Assembly (NCBI GenBank): GCA_016124385.1
Contig: WGNU01000005.1
Coordinates: 558,001 to 622,000 of the forward strand
DNA from: Alphaproteobacteria bacterium
Lineage (GTDB): Bacteria > Pseudomonadota > Alphaproteobacteria > Micropepsales > Micropepsaceae
Length of the DNA stretch: 64,000 bases
Reading direction: 5' to 3'
In this document: piece after piece, positions 1 to 8,683 of the stretch
Layout: every line of letters begins with the position of its first letter
Position numbering within the stretch: the first letter of the stretch is position 1
Notes under the pieces: generated by a model
Databases searched by the model: none
The model's input: only the letters and a program-made list of their open reading frames with translations
What the model was told of the DNA's origin: nothing
Program-made: the position numbers and the translations under genes

Positions 1-1
1 G

Positions 2-604
2 GCGGCCGCGGCACCCCTTAAGACTGAACGCGCACCCGCTTTCGCGCTCGCCGTCGGCGCGGGTGTGACGGTCGTGGCGTTGGGGCTTTATCTGACGCTC
101 GGCTCGCCCGAGGTGCCCGATCAGCCGCTGTCGGGCCGGGGCGAGGAGATCGCCCGCCTGAAGGAGTTTCGCGGCCTCATCGGCGAGCTCGAGGCAAGGC
201 TCGCGGCCGATCCCGCCCAGCCGAGAGGCTGGGAGATCCTGGCGCAATCCTATTTGCGGCTCGGCAATGTCGACGGGGCGATCGATGCGTTCGGCAAGGC
301 CGCCGCGGCAAGCAAGCCCGAGGATGCGGACGGGTACTATGTCGCCCAGGCTCAGGTGCTGATCGAGCGCGATGGGGGCGTGATCGGTGCGACCGCACGC
401 GACATCCTTTCCAAGGCGCTGGCTGCCAACCCGCGCAACGTGCTGGCGCGATATCTCTCCGCACTCGGCGCGGACCAGGCGGGCGACTACGATGATGCGA
501 TCGCGCGCTGGCAGGCGCTGCTCGATGACATGCCGGAAGGCATGCCGTTTCGCGGCGAGATCGAGGAACGCCTCGCCGCCGCGCGAGCCGCCGCCGCTAG
601 ATGA
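2..604 (+). CDS. ccmI: CcmI, cytochrome c biogenesis factor (C-terminal part)
   Basis: The frame is open from the window edge, so the N-terminus lies outside. What remains is a hydrophobic segment (about residues 14-35 of the visible part) ending in LYLTLGSPEVPD, the usual junction between the second membrane helix and the periplasmic domain of CcmI. A TPR-rich domain follows (WEILAQSYLRLGNVDGAIDAF and a second repeat near the end). CcmI presents apocytochrome c to the haem-ligation complex CcmFH in the periplasm. In related bacteria it is followed directly by ccmE. Here the next gene on this strand is ccmE, 4.5 kb away, with four opposite-strand genes between. Family call confident; internal start codons in the visible part are not the real start. 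Confidence 0.85.
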   Translation, partial: AAAAPLKTERAPAFALAVGAGVTVVALGLYLTLGSPEVPDQPLSGRGEEIARLKEFRGLIGELEARLAADPAQPRGWEILAQSYLRLGNVDGAIDAFGKAAAASKPEDADGYYVAQAQVLIERDGGVIGATARDILSKALAANPRNVLARYLSALGADQAGDYDDAIARWQALLDDMPEGMPFRGEIEERLAAARAAAAR

Positions 605-608
605 AAGA

Positions 609-1403
609 CTATTTCGCTGCGCTCATTGCCGAGGCAATGCGCAGCGTCTCGAAGGCGGCATCGCCTGCCTGGAACAGGCGGTTGATCGTGTCGAACAGCG
701 GATCGCCGCGATAATCGCGCGACCAGATGCGCGGCAACTCCTGATTGACGATCCGCATCAGCCGCTTCCGGACGACTTCGAAATTCTCATAGAACACACG
801 CACGATCCGCCCGTCCTCGATGGGAAGGGCGTTGATGCGCTCGCGGGCGGTTTCGAACTCGCGCATGTCGAGGCAATGCGCGTGATCGTGGCAAAACTGC
901 GTGAATTCTGACGCGCTCGCGAGCACGTCGTAGAGGAGCGCCTGAATGAGCTTGGTCTTTGTGCCGTCGGGATAGTCCGCAAGGCGCGGATGCTCACTCG
1001 AGAAGGTGATGACGTGGCGATGCGCGATGACGACGCGCCCCAAAAGATTTCCCAGAAAGCCGATCTTGGACTCAAGATCGAGGGCGATCTCCGGCAGCCG
1101 TTTCTCAAGGCGGCGCTTCGCCGTCGGCTCCAGCGAGGAGCGGTAGTTTTTCCAGCCTTCGACCGCCTTGGAGGCAAGTTCGACGGCCTGCGGCACGAGC
1201 AAAAGCGTGCCCGGATCGAACACCGGGATCGCCTTGGGCGCGCTCACGAAGAGGGGCGCGTGCTCTTCCTCGAGATCGATCCGGAAATAGGCCGGTGTGA
1301 ACGGTGAGAACTGCCGATCACCTGGCGGAGGCGCCAAATCGAGCATCTGCAACATGCGCTCGATCGCATCCTCTGCACGGTCCCGCTTGCGCTTGAAGAG
1401 CAT
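609..1403 (-). CDS. Uncharacterised protein, paralogue of the gene at 1439-2230 (A copy)
   Basis: 264 residues, no signal peptide or membrane segment seen, predicted largely helical. I do not recognise the family. It is clearly related to its upstream neighbour: ALDLESKIGFLG (residues 107-118) matches ALDLQRKIELLG there, HCLDM (176-180) matches HYLDM, and VFYENF (203-208) matches VFYTNF, in the same order and spacing. Both start with a short basic run after Met-hydrophobic (MLFKRK, MFFGKR). The gene is second in a two-gene operon (36 bp after the first) and ends 4 bp from the convergent ccmI stop. Function unknown; a cytosolic helical-bundle protein acting with its paralogue is my inference. 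Confidence 0.8.
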   Translation of the reverse strand: MLFKRKRDRAEDAIERMLQMLDLAPPPGDRQFSPFTPAYFRIDLEEEHAPLFVSAPKAIPVFDPGTLLLVPQAVELASKAVEGWKNYRSSLEPTAKRRLEKRLPEIALDLESKIGFLGNLLGRVVIAHRHVITFSSEHPRLADYPDGTKTKLIQALLYDVLASASEFTQFCHDHAHCLDMREFETARERINALPIEDGRIVRVFYENFEVVRKRLMRIVNQELPRIWSRDYRGDPLFDTINRLFQAGDAAFETLRIASAMSAAK

Positions 1404-1438
1404 GAAGTGACCCCCGATCGATCGCCGCTTTCGGCGCC

Positions 1439-2230
1439 CTAGCGCTCCTGCTTGAAGAGCGGCACGGATTCCTTCAGCACGCGCAGCAGCGCGACCGCGA
1501 TCTGATCGAGCCGCCCGATGATCGCGATCACGATCTCACCCACTGAATTCGCTTCGCGCATGATCCCAGGAACGTTCACGGTCAGAACGCGGTGCACCAC
1601 GCGGAACGCCGTCTGGAAGTTCGTATAGAAAACCGAAAGGAGGCGCTGGTCCGCCGCCGACATCTTCGCGATCTCGCCGCGCGCACTCTGATAGTCGGCC
1701 ATGTCGAGATAGTGCGCGTAGTCGGAATAGATTTCGAGGATTGCGTTCAACCGGCCGAAGAACTCACCCAGAAACTCGCGGTACTGGTTGATCCGGTCTT
1801 CTTCCGACCGATTGGCGAACGTGCGGCCCTCGTTCTCCATCTCGCTCATGAAGTCGTGGACGATCTGATAAACCGAGACGACTTTCTCCAGCACCGATCC
1901 CAGAAGCTCGATCTTGCGCTGCAGGTCGAGCGCGAGCGGCGCGGACGTCCCCTCGATGCGCTTGAAGACGGCGTCGTCGAGCACGACCTGGATGTGTTTG
2001 TTGATTTCGTCGTAGTGCGAGCGCGCATCGTCGAGCACCTGAATGATGTCGAGCGGCTGATCGCTGCGGACGGGAAGCATCTCGGCCGCAAGATCGGGCA
2101 TCTGGCTCAGATCGACCTTGGCGTTCTCGAAATAGGCGCGCCAGTCGCTCGCGCGATATTCGGTATGACGAATGGCGAGCGGCGCGAACGCCGGCGCGGC
2201 CTTCGCCTGGCGGCGCTTTCCAAAGAACAT
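1439..2230 (-). CDS. Uncharacterised protein, paralogue of the gene at 609-1403 (B copy)
   Basis: 263 residues from the ATG at 2230. An ATG at 2260 is in frame, but starting at 2230 gives MFFGKRRQ, matching MLFKRKRD of the paralogue, and places the CtrA-like box in the untranslated leader. It shares with the downstream copy ALDLQRKIELLG (100-111), YAHYLDM (171-177) and VFYTNF (200-205), with a C-terminal extension of helical character (IVIAIIGRLDQIAVALLRVL, 233-252). That stretch is hydrophobic enough to be a membrane-associated or buried helix. No known domain recognised. It leads the two-gene operon; the sequence upstream carries a TTAA-N7-TTAA motif. Confidence 0.8.
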   Translation of the reverse strand: MFFGKRRQAKAAPAFAPLAIRHTEYRASDWRAYFENAKVDLSQMPDLAAEMLPVRSDQPLDIIQVLDDARSHYDEINKHIQVVLDDAVFKRIEGTSAPLALDLQRKIELLGSVLEKVVSVYQIVHDFMSEMENEGRTFANRSEEDRINQYREFLGEFFGRLNAILEIYSDYAHYLDMADYQSARGEIAKMSAADQRLLSVFYTNFQTAFRVVHRVLTVNVPGIMREANSVGEIVIAIIGRLDQIAVALLRVLKESVPLFKQER

Positions 2231-2275
2231 GATTCCGACCCTCGATGGCGGCCGCGCCAAACCCCGCGCGGCTCC

Positions 2276-2290
2276 TTAACGAAAGGTTAA
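2276..2290. promoter_or_regulatory. CtrA-type box TTAA-N7-TTAA
   Basis: TTAA at 2276-2279 and TTAA at 2287-2290 are separated by exactly seven bases. This is the consensus of full CtrA sites in Alphaproteobacteria. It lies 46 bp upstream of the ATG at 2230 of the paralogous pair. A GATTC (GANTC, the CcrM methylation motif) sits at 2231-2235, next to that start. Binding by CtrA is inferred only from the motif. Confidence 0.5.
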
Positions 2291-2389
2291 AAGGCGTGGA
2301 CCCGCCTTGTCGAGCCGCATTCGCCCCGAGAGGGCGCGCGCCGTGGGTGATTCCGCCTCGGTCGTGGCGTTCGCGCGACGCCGGACGCG

Positions 2390-4468
2390 CTAAAGCTCGA
2401 TATCGCCGACGAAATCGGCCAGCGCCGCCTGTGCGCTGTCGCGCCGCTCCTCACCCGCCTTGATCGTCTGGGCGAGCGCTTCGAGGCGGTCTTCCTGGGC
2501 CGAGAGCGAGGCGAGATAGCGCTGCGCGATGTCGCTGCGCTCCGGCACCGCCTGGAGGTTTTCCCGGATCCGCTCCTGCTCCTGGAACAGGCGTTCGCGC
2601 TCGGCCGTGGCGGCGGCAATATCCGCCAACGCCGTGTCGATGTCGCGGCGCATGCCCTTCATCTTCTCGAAGACCTGCCGTTGCGCCTCCGAAAGGCCGC
2701 GGTTCATCGCGTTTTGCTCGATCGCTGTGAAATCCATGTCGACCAGCGAATAGACCTCCTGGCGCGTCGTCTCCGTAACGACGGTCAGCGATTGTGTCGC
2801 CCCGGACGCGGCCGTGAAGGGGATGCGGAACGCGCTGTCGGTCGCCTCCACCTCCTTGTTGGAGGGCGTCGTCAATGACCACCCCGCATCACGCGGATGC
2901 TCGATGACGAGGCTGCGCGCGCGGTCGGCAGCCCCCTTGATCGTGTAGACGCTCGTGCGCTGCTGGACGACCGAGAGCCGCAGGATGCCGCGCGCGAGAT
3001 TGGCCTTCGTCACGCGTTGCTCGAACTTGTCTTCCCGGTCAAGCGTGAGGTCCTGGTCGAGCGCGAACGCGAGATAGCGCGTCTCGGCCTTGGGCAGCAC
3101 CGAAAGCCGCGCGTCGCCGACATAGGCCGTACCGTCTGCGGTCGTTTCATAGAGCGTGAGCACGCCGGGCGGCAGACCCGTCTCGCTGTCATTAGTGAGC
3201 CGAACGGCCGCGAGTGGATGGCGCGGATGCGTCGCCGGCTGATAGAGCGCGATCTGCTGGCCCGGCACGCTGCGGTCGATGATCGGCACGGCGAGTGATT
3301 GCCCGGTGCCGACGCTGATGGTGTTGGGGATGCGGAAGATCACCTGCGCCGCCGCATCGCTGGCTGTGACGGCGTAGGGCTGATCGTCGCGTTCGCCACT
3401 CATATAGTCCGCCGCCGCCTCCATCGCTGGGGCAGGGAGCGACATGGGCATCGGCGCACCGGCCGCCATACCGACCGATTCCTCGGACATCCGTTCCGCC
3501 CGTCCGTCGAGCATGCCGCGCGTCTTCATGCTTTCGCTGTCGCCCAGCGCGATGCCGCCTTCGTCAAGATTGGGGAGCACGCGGCCCAGCACCTCGACCG
3601 GAATCTCCGGCCTCGGCACGTAGTAGGCGGTATAGAGCGCCTGACGGAACGTGACGGGATTGCCGCTCGTGAGCGTCAATTCCACATCCTTCCAGTCGCG
3701 CCCGCTCGCATTCTCGATGATCGCCCAGCCTTGCAGGCGTGCGGTCGTCGCGCTCTCGCCGCCCGTCGTCAGCCGATAGGAGGATTTCCAAAGCGGCGCT
3801 TCGGCGACATAGGCGACGGTGAGGACGCGCTCACCTTCGCCGCGCGCCGTGATCGTCAGTGTACGGCCGTCCTTGAGGCGATGCCGCGCGACCGAAGCGA
3901 GCGCCTGCTCCAATTGGGCGCGGAGCGTCGGATCCTTGAAATAGATCGTCTCGGCCTCCTCGAGCACGAACTGCACGAGCCCGCTCGATGTCATGAGGCC
4001 GACCCGGTGCCGCGTGATCTGGGCGCCGTCCTTGTTCGTCGCCGTCTCGCCCGTGACACTGACGATCCGGCCCGACGCACTCACCGGTCCGTCGACCTGC
4101 ACCTCGGCACCCTGCAGCGCGGCCATGAGCAGCTCGGGCGATTGCAGGCTCTGCTGAGCGATCGGCAGGCTGCGGAAGATTTCCGTCAGCGGCGATCGGC
4201 TGGGCATCTCGACGATCCCGCCCCCGCCCTGGTCGTCGAACACGACGAGGCTCTTCAGCACGTCATCCATCTGGTCGAGCCGCACGTCGAGCGACACGGT
4301 CTCGGTGCCCGAGACTTTCGCCTCGTACTCGAAATAGCCGACGCCGCCCGAGGAGAGCAGCACGCGCTTGAGCGCGAGGTCGGCCGCACCGGCCGGTGTG
4401 GACACGAGAAGGCCGATGGCAAGGCTTGATCCGAGAACGAAGCGCAAGGGCAACATGACAATCCTCAC
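2390..4468 (-). CDS. Exported DUF4139-like protein
   Basis: 692 residues with a clear signal peptide (hydrophobic 5-24, cleavage after STPAGA or AGAA). The mature part begins with a beta-rich region containing SSGGVGYFEYEA, then long beta-sandwich-like stretches (LTITARGEGERVLTVAYVAE, APLWKSSYRL). These resemble DUF4139-type proteins of the mucoidy-inhibitor A group. The last about 110 residues are charged and helical, likely a coiled coil (RDIDTALADIAAATAERERLFQEQ). The N-terminal part of this family often has the coiled coil; here it is C-terminal. Function unknown; probably periplasmic or outer-envelope. It overlaps the lipoprotein gene upstream by ATGA, so the two are likely translated together. 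Confidence 0.7.
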   Translation of the reverse strand: MRIVMLPLRFVLGSSLAIGLLVSTPAGAADLALKRVLLSSGGVGYFEYEAKVSGTETVSLDVRLDQMDDVLKSLVVFDDQGGGGIVEMPSRSPLTEIFRSLPIAQQSLQSPELLMAALQGAEVQVDGPVSASGRIVSVTGETATNKDGAQITRHRVGLMTSSGLVQFVLEEAETIYFKDPTLRAQLEQALASVARHRLKDGRTLTITARGEGERVLTVAYVAEAPLWKSSYRLTTGGESATTARLQGWAIIENASGRDWKDVELTLTSGNPVTFRQALYTAYYVPRPEIPVEVLGRVLPNLDEGGIALGDSESMKTRGMLDGRAERMSEESVGMAAGAPMPMSLPAPAMEAAADYMSGERDDQPYAVTASDAAAQVIFRIPNTISVGTGQSLAVPIIDRSVPGQQIALYQPATHPRHPLAAVRLTNDSETGLPPGVLTLYETTADGTAYVGDARLSVLPKAETRYLAFALDQDLTLDREDKFEQRVTKANLARGILRLSVVQQRTSVYTIKGAADRARSLVIEHPRDAGWSLTTPSNKEVEATDSAFRIPFTAASGATQSLTVVTETTRQEVYSLVDMDFTAIEQNAMNRGLSEAQRQVFEKMKGMRRDIDTALADIAAATAERERLFQEQERIRENLQAVPERSDIAQRYLASLSAQEDRLEALAQTIKAGEERRDSAQAALADFVGDIEL

Positions 4469-5055
4469 GGATGGGCGGTAAGAGCGGGTGCGCGGTGGAG
4501 GGCCGCGAAATGTTCGGGGAAGAGGGCTTTAGGGTCCCCGTCGGCGAGGAAGGCTTCGATGTCCGCGGCCGAACCGGTGAGATCGGGGCCCGTATAGTCG
4601 TGCGAGGCATCGCCGGCCATCTCGCCCGATTTGACCGCCGCGTTGAAGAGCTCCGTGCTCCCGAAATAGATGTCGAGCGTGTCGCCTGAAAGGGCGATGC
4701 GCACGAGCGTGTATTTCCCCTCGGCGGGAATGATGTCCTTCGAATCGACTGCTTCGACGCCTTGGCCTGTCAGATATTGCGTCCCCGCGACCTCGCCATA
4801 CGTCGCGTGAAACTGTGACCAGCCGATCTCGTTGCTGCCTTCCGTCCGGATCATGAAAAGATCGATCCCGCCATCGGGGCTCGCCAATATGTGCAGATAG
4901 GCGGGCGCAACGTCCGGGTCGCCCATCCGCCCGACCCAGGTCCCGAAAAGCGCTTCCGGCGGCGCGGCCGAGGCGCCGATCGGCTGCAACACTGTCGGCC
5001 AGCAGCCGCCAAGCAGCACGGCGGCAAAAGCCGCCACGAGGCCTGAAAAGCGCAT
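4465..5055 (-). CDS. Putative lipoprotein, function unknown
   Basis: 196 residues starting MRFSGLVAAF, with a lipobox LLGGC ending at Cys18, so a lipid-anchored envelope protein. The mature part (LFGTWVGRMGDPD, YLHILASPDGG) looks like a compact beta-rich domain, possibly lipocalin-like, but I cannot assign it. It is first in a two-gene operon; its TGA overlaps the ATG of the DUF4139-like gene (ATGA). The pair transcribes away from ccmE, sharing the 105-bp region 5056-5160. Confidence 0.65.
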   Translation of the reverse strand: MRFSGLVAAFAAVLLGGCWPTVLQPIGASAAPPEALFGTWVGRMGDPDVAPAYLHILASPDGGIDLFMIRTEGSNEIGWSQFHATYGEVAGTQYLTGQGVEAVDSKDIIPAEGKYTLVRIALSGDTLDIYFGSTELFNAAVKSGEMAGDASHDYTGPDLTGSAADIEAFLADGDPKALFPEHFAALHRAPALTAHP

Positions 5056-5101
5056 CGTGAGATCCTCCCCAAGCCGCCGCCCGCGCGCGCTCGTGCCGCA
5101 A

Positions 5102-5130
5102 TTGGCCCGGCGTGGCGGCGCGCCTATATT
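5102..5130 (+). promoter_or_regulatory. Probable sigma-70-type promoter of ccmEFH
   Basis: TTGGCC at 5102-5107 and TATATT at 5125-5130 are spaced by 17 bp. The start point would be about 5137, giving a 24-nt leader before the GTG of ccmE. This would allow ccmEFH to be expressed independently of the distant ccmI. Confidence 0.5.
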
Positions 5131-5160
5131 GCGGGCACGAATTAGGGAGACAATAAGGCC

Positions 5161-5607
5161 GTGACGCGCAAACAGCGCCGCTTTGCCCTTATCGCGGGTG
5201 CTCTTGCCGTGTTGGCGGGAGCGGTCGCGCTCATTTTGGTCGCTCTGAACGACAACATCGTTTTCTTTTTTAGCCCCTCCGATGTCGCCGCCCGCGGGGT
5301 CAGCGAGGGCCAGCGCATTCGCTTAGGCGGACTGGTTGCGCCCGGCTCGGTTGTGAGGGGCGCAGCAACGGATGTAACCTTCGCCGTGACCGATGGCGTT
5401 GAGAACGTCACGGTTCACTATGAAGGCATTCTCCCCGATCTCTTCCGTGAAGGGCAGGGCGTGGTCGTGCTCGGGGCGTTCGATCACGGCCGCCTGTTCC
5501 AGGCCGATGAAGTGCTCGCCAAGCACGATGAAACCTATATGCCGCCCGAGGTCGCTGACGCACTGAAGCGCTCGGGTCATTGGCAAGGCGAGACCGCTCA
5601 GCCGTGA
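5161..5607 (+). CDS. ccmE: CcmE, periplasmic haem chaperone
   Basis: 148 residues from a GTG start. One N-terminal membrane anchor (about residues 7-29) and a periplasmic OB-fold domain. The covalent haem-binding motif is LAKHDETY, with His122 and the conserved Tyr126, at the expected place near the C-terminus. CcmE receives haem from CcmC, after CcmABCD export, and passes it to CcmFH. The stop overlaps the ccmF start (GTGA at 5604-5607). Confident by motif and neighbours. Confidence 0.95.
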   Translation: MTRKQRRFALIAGALAVLAGAVALILVALNDNIVFFFSPSDVAARGVSEGQRIRLGGLVAPGSVVRGAATDVTFAVTDGVENVTVHYEGILPDLFREGQGVVVLGAFDHGRLFQADEVLAKHDETYMPPEVADALKRSGHWQGETAQP

Positions 5608-7589
5608 TTGCCGAACTCGGTCACTTCGCCTTGCTCCTCGCTGGTGCCCTCGCCGCCGCGGGATCGCTCTTGGGATTGATCGGCGCCGGCCGGGGCCACG
5701 CCGGCATGATGGCCGCGACCGGCCGCGCGGCCTACGCGCAGTTCGCCTGCGTCGCCGTCGCGTTCGCTGCGCTGACGCACGCCTATGTAACGTCGGATTT
5801 CTCGCTCGCGAATGTCGTCGCCAATTCGCATTCGGCGAAACCGCTGCTCTACAAAATCACCGGCGTTTGGGGGAACCACGAAGGTTCGATGCTCCTCTGG
5901 GTCCTGGTGCTCTCATTCTTCGGCATCCTCATCGCACGCTTCGGCGGCAATCTTGCCCCTCGTTTTCAGGCGCGCGTGCTCGCGGTTCAGGCCCTCATTG
6001 GCGCCCTCTTTTTTGCCTTCATCATCTTTACCTCGAACCCGTTCCTGCGCGTCATCGATCCGCCGCTCGACGGCGAGGATCTGAACCCGCTGCTCCAGGA
6101 TCCTGGTCTCGCGTTTCACCCGCCGCTCCTCTATCTCGGCTATGTCGGCCTCTCGGTGACGTTCGCCTTCGCCGTCGCCGCCCTGATCGAAGGCCGCGTC
6201 GATGCGGTCTGGGGGCGGTGGGTGCGGCCCTGGACGCTCGTCTCTTGGATCGCGTTGACGATGGGAATCGCGCTCGGCAGCTGGTGGGCCTACTACGAAC
6301 TGGGCTGGGGCGGCTGGTGGTTCTGGGATCCGGTCGAGAATGCTTCATTGATGCCCTGGCTGGCCGCGACAGCGCTGCTTCATTCCGCGATCGTTGTCGA
6401 GCGCCGCGAAACGCTGAAGAGCTGGACGGTGCTCCTGGCACTGGTCGCCTTCTCGCTCAGCCTGCTCGGAACGTTCCTCGTGCGCTCGGGGGTTTTGACA
6501 TCGGTTCACGCCTTCGCAAACGATCCCGCGCGCGGCGTTTTCATCCTGGCGATCCTATGCGCGACAATTGGCGGATCGCTGGTGCTCTTCGCCTGGCGCG
6601 CGCCGGTGCTCAAAGGATCGAACCCTTTCCAGATGGTGAGCCGCGAGTCCGCGCTGCTGATCAACAACGTGCTGTTGACGACGGGGGCGGCGACCGTGTT
6701 CCTCGGCACGCTCTATCCCTTAGCGATTGACCTTCTCACGGGCGAGAAGATCTCTGTCGGGCCGCCCTTCTTCGAGCGCGTTTTTGTGCCCGTGATGGCG
6801 CTCCTCCTCGTCGTCGTGCCGTTCGGACCGCGGCTATATTGGAAGCGCGCCGAATGGGAACGCGCGGTTCGCGATCTTTGGCCCGCCGCCCTCATCGCCA
6901 TACTCGTGGCGCTTTCCGTCGCGGCCTTCGTCTCGCGTGCGCCGGTTCTAGCGCTCCTCGGCGTTGCGCTCGGCGCCTGGGCGATCGCAGGCGCCGCCGC
7001 AGATCTCGCCGCACGTATTGAGCTTCGCACCGCCGATTGGCGCCGCGTGATGGCGCGGGCGCGCATCCTGCCCCGCAGCGCCTGGGGCGGCGCGCTGGCG
7101 CATGGCGGCCTCGGCGTACTCGTGCTCGGCGCAGTGACGATGTCGGTCTGGCAGATCGAGGATGCGGCAACGCTCAAGCCCGGCGAGACAACGGAAATCG
7201 CAGGCTTCGCGGTGACGCTGCGCGAGGTGGCGCCCGTTCAGGGCCCGAATTACAGCGCCGTCCGCGCGACAATCGAGGCTTCGAGGGAGGGAACGGTCGT
7301 CGCAACACTACATCCCGAGCGGCGGACATATCCCGTGACCGGCATGGCGACCACCGAAGCCGCAATCTGGACCAGCGGGATCGGCGACCTCTATGCCGTC
7401 ATCGGGGAGCCGAACGAGGAAGGTGGCTACATCGTGCGCGTTTTCGACAATCCGCTGGCGCCCTTCCTCTGGGCCGGCGCGCTAATCATGGCGCTGGGCG
7501 GTTTGCTTTCGTTGTCGGATCGGCGCTTCCGGATCGCGGTTCCAGGACTGCGCCGCGCCGCGCCGCCTGCTGCGGCACCGGCCGAATGA
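5604..7589 (+). CDS. ccmF: CcmF, haem lyase subunit of cytochrome c maturation
   Basis: 661 residues from the GTG at 5604, which gives [13 protein letters not shown], the usual CcmF N-terminus, and overlaps the ccmE stop; an in-frame TTG at 5580 is less likely. The protein is polytopic with many membrane helices. The haem-handling tryptophan-rich WWD motif ([14 protein letters not shown]) is around residue 235. The large periplasmic region near the C-terminus is followed by a last helix ([16 protein letters not shown]). It joins haem from CcmE to apocytochrome c at the periplasmic membrane face with CcmH and CcmI. The stop overlaps the ccmH ATG. Confidence 0.95.
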   Translation: MIAELGHFALLLAGALAAAGSLLGLIGAGRGHAGMMAATGRAAYAQFACVAVAFAALTHAYVTSDFSLANVVANSHSAKPLLYKITGVWGNHEGSMLLWVLVLSFFGILIARFGGNLAPRFQARVLAVQALIGALFFAFIIFTSNPFLRVIDPPLDGEDLNPLLQDPGLAFHPPLLYLGYVGLSVTFAFAVAALIEGRVDAVWGRWVRPWTLVSWIALTMGIALGSWWAYYELGWGGWWFWDPVENASLMPWLAATALLHSAIVVERRETLKSWTVLLALVAFSLSLLGTFLVRSGVLTSVHAFANDPARGVFILAILCATIGGSLVLFAWRAPVLKGSNPFQMVSRESALLINNVLLTTGAATVFLGTLYPLAIDLLTGEKISVGPPFFERVFVPVMALLLVVVPFGPRLYWKRAEWERAVRDLWPAALIAILVALSVAAFVSRAPVLALLGVALGAWAIAGAAADLAARIELRTADWRRVMARARILPRSAWGGALAHGGLGVLVLGAVTMSVWQIEDAATLKPGETTEIAGFAVTLREVAPVQGPNYSAVRATIEASREGTVVATLHPERRTYPVTGMATTEAAIWTSGIGDLYAVIGEPNEEGGYIVRVFDNPLAPFLWAGALIMALGGLLSLSDRRFRIAVPGLRRAAPPAAAPAE

Positions 7590-8116
7590 TCCGGCTCGCC
7601 GCAGCCTTTGCGTTCTTCGTCGCGCTTGGTTCCATCGCGCTCGCTTTCGAGCCGAACGAGGTCCTGGAGGACCCCACGCTCGAAGCACGCGCGCGCGCGA
7701 TCACGCAGGAGCTGCGCTGCCTCGTCTGTCAGAACGAGTCGATCGATGCTTCGAACGCGCCGCTGGCAAAGGATTTGCGCCAATTGGTCCGGGCCCGTTT
7801 GCTCGCGGGGGACACCGATCAAGAGGCGATCGACTATGTCGTCGCGCGATATGGCACCTATGTGCTGTTGCGACCGCCGATCAGCCCGCTGACATATCTT
7901 CTCTGGTTTGGACCTTTGGTCGTGCTCGCGATCGGCGGCGCGATCGCGTGGCGCGAGATTGTTCGCGCTCGGGGGTCAGGCGCGGCCGGCGGAACCCCTA
8001 GGGCGCCTGAGTCGGGTTTGACTCAAGAGGAAGAGTTGCGGCTTGTGGAGCGGCGCCAGGCAAATCGGGAAGCGGAGTCGACAGCGCCTCATGAAAGGGG
8101 CGCCGCGTCACCATGA
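7586..8116 (+). CDS. ccmH: CcmH, cytochrome c maturation thiol-reducing subunit
   Basis: 176 residues from the ATG at 7586 (ATGA overlap with ccmF). Signal peptide or anchor at 3-21, then the short CcmH/CycL thioredoxin-like domain with the redox motif LRCLVCQN (Cys45, Cys48). A second membrane helix (about 102-124) and a charged cytosolic tail follow. It keeps the CXXCH cysteines of apocytochrome c reduced and works with CcmF. This is the short CycL-type version; the CcmI/CycH part is a separate gene, as in many Alphaproteobacteria. The last 119 bp overlap a convergent gene. Confidence 0.93.
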   Translation: MIRLAAAFAFFVALGSIALAFEPNEVLEDPTLEARARAITQELRCLVCQNESIDASNAPLAKDLRQLVRARLLAGDTDQEAIDYVVARYGTYVLLRPPISPLTYLLWFGPLVVLAIGGAIAWREIVRARGSGAAGGTPRAPESGLTQEEELRLVERRQANREAESTAPHERGAASP

Positions 8117-8468
8117 AGAAGGTCGCAGGGCCATCCGCCATCGAGAATTCGGCCTCGATGACGAAGAGGCCATTTGCCTCCGCGATAGCCCGTACCGGCG
8201 TGAACCCCAGAAGCGTCTCGAACCCCGCGCATTCACCCTGAACGACCGCCTGCCAGACCGCCCCGCGCGCCACGGGATTGTCGATGTCGGTGCCGTCGCG
8301 CATGGCCTGCGCCAGCGAGGCGGCCTGATCTGCGTCGCGGCACAAAACGAGGTCACGAGAGAGTGATGGCAATCCCTGGACGAGCGGCACGTCACTCGCC
8401 GCTTGCGACGTCGTCAGGCCAGCGACCGTCAAGGCCGCCACACTCAGCACGATGCCGAATTTGCCCAT
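7998..8468 (-). CDS. Secreted protein of unknown function
   Basis: 156 residues from the ATG at 8468, chosen because GGGAG lies just upstream and a signal peptide follows at once (MGKFGIVLSVAALTVAGLTTSQA). An in-frame ATG at 8498 is possible. The mature protein contains two cysteines (LVLCRDADQA, GECAGFET) likely to form a disulfide, and no family I recognise. Its last 119 bp are antisense to the 3' end of ccmH. In rhizobial relatives a degP-like gene is often found between ccmH and the two-component genes; here this small gene takes that position. Confidence 0.65.
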   Translation of the reverse strand: MGKFGIVLSVAALTVAGLTTSQAASDVPLVQGLPSLSRDLVLCRDADQAASLAQAMRDGTDIDNPVARGAVWQAVVQGECAGFETLLGFTPVRAIAEANGLFVIEAEFSMADGPATFFMVTRRPFHEALSTPLPDLPGAAPQAATLPLESNPTQAP

Positions 8469-8683
8469 CGAATCTCCCACCATCCCCATTTTAAGCATAG
8501 TGACGCGCGGCCGGCCCTGACAAGGCGGCGGCGGCCCAAAAGGCACGCTGTGCGCCCACGGTGAACACGAATTAATCCGCGGGCCAGCGGGGTGTAACGG
8601 CGTTGCATCTATGCGCTGAGGCAGAACGCGGCACGCGGGGCCTTGTCGTGCCCTCGCGACTGAGCCAATGAAGGGATTGAACA

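Noticed and set aside
1592-2290. Plus-strand open frame over the paralogous pair
   Set aside because: Its product is Arg/Glu/Val-rich with no domain, no start signal, and it is exactly antisense to a gene with family-like motifs.
3299-4429. Plus-strand 376-codon frame across the DUF4139-like gene
   Set aside because: High-GC antisense shadow; product is rich in Arg, His and Asp without a recognisable fold, and the minus-strand gene has a signal peptide and coupled neighbour.
7037-7585. Long open frame upstream of ccmH in its frame
   Set aside because: It is the out-of-frame reading of ccmF. The real ccmH begins at 7586 with a signal peptide and overlaps the ccmF stop by ATGA.
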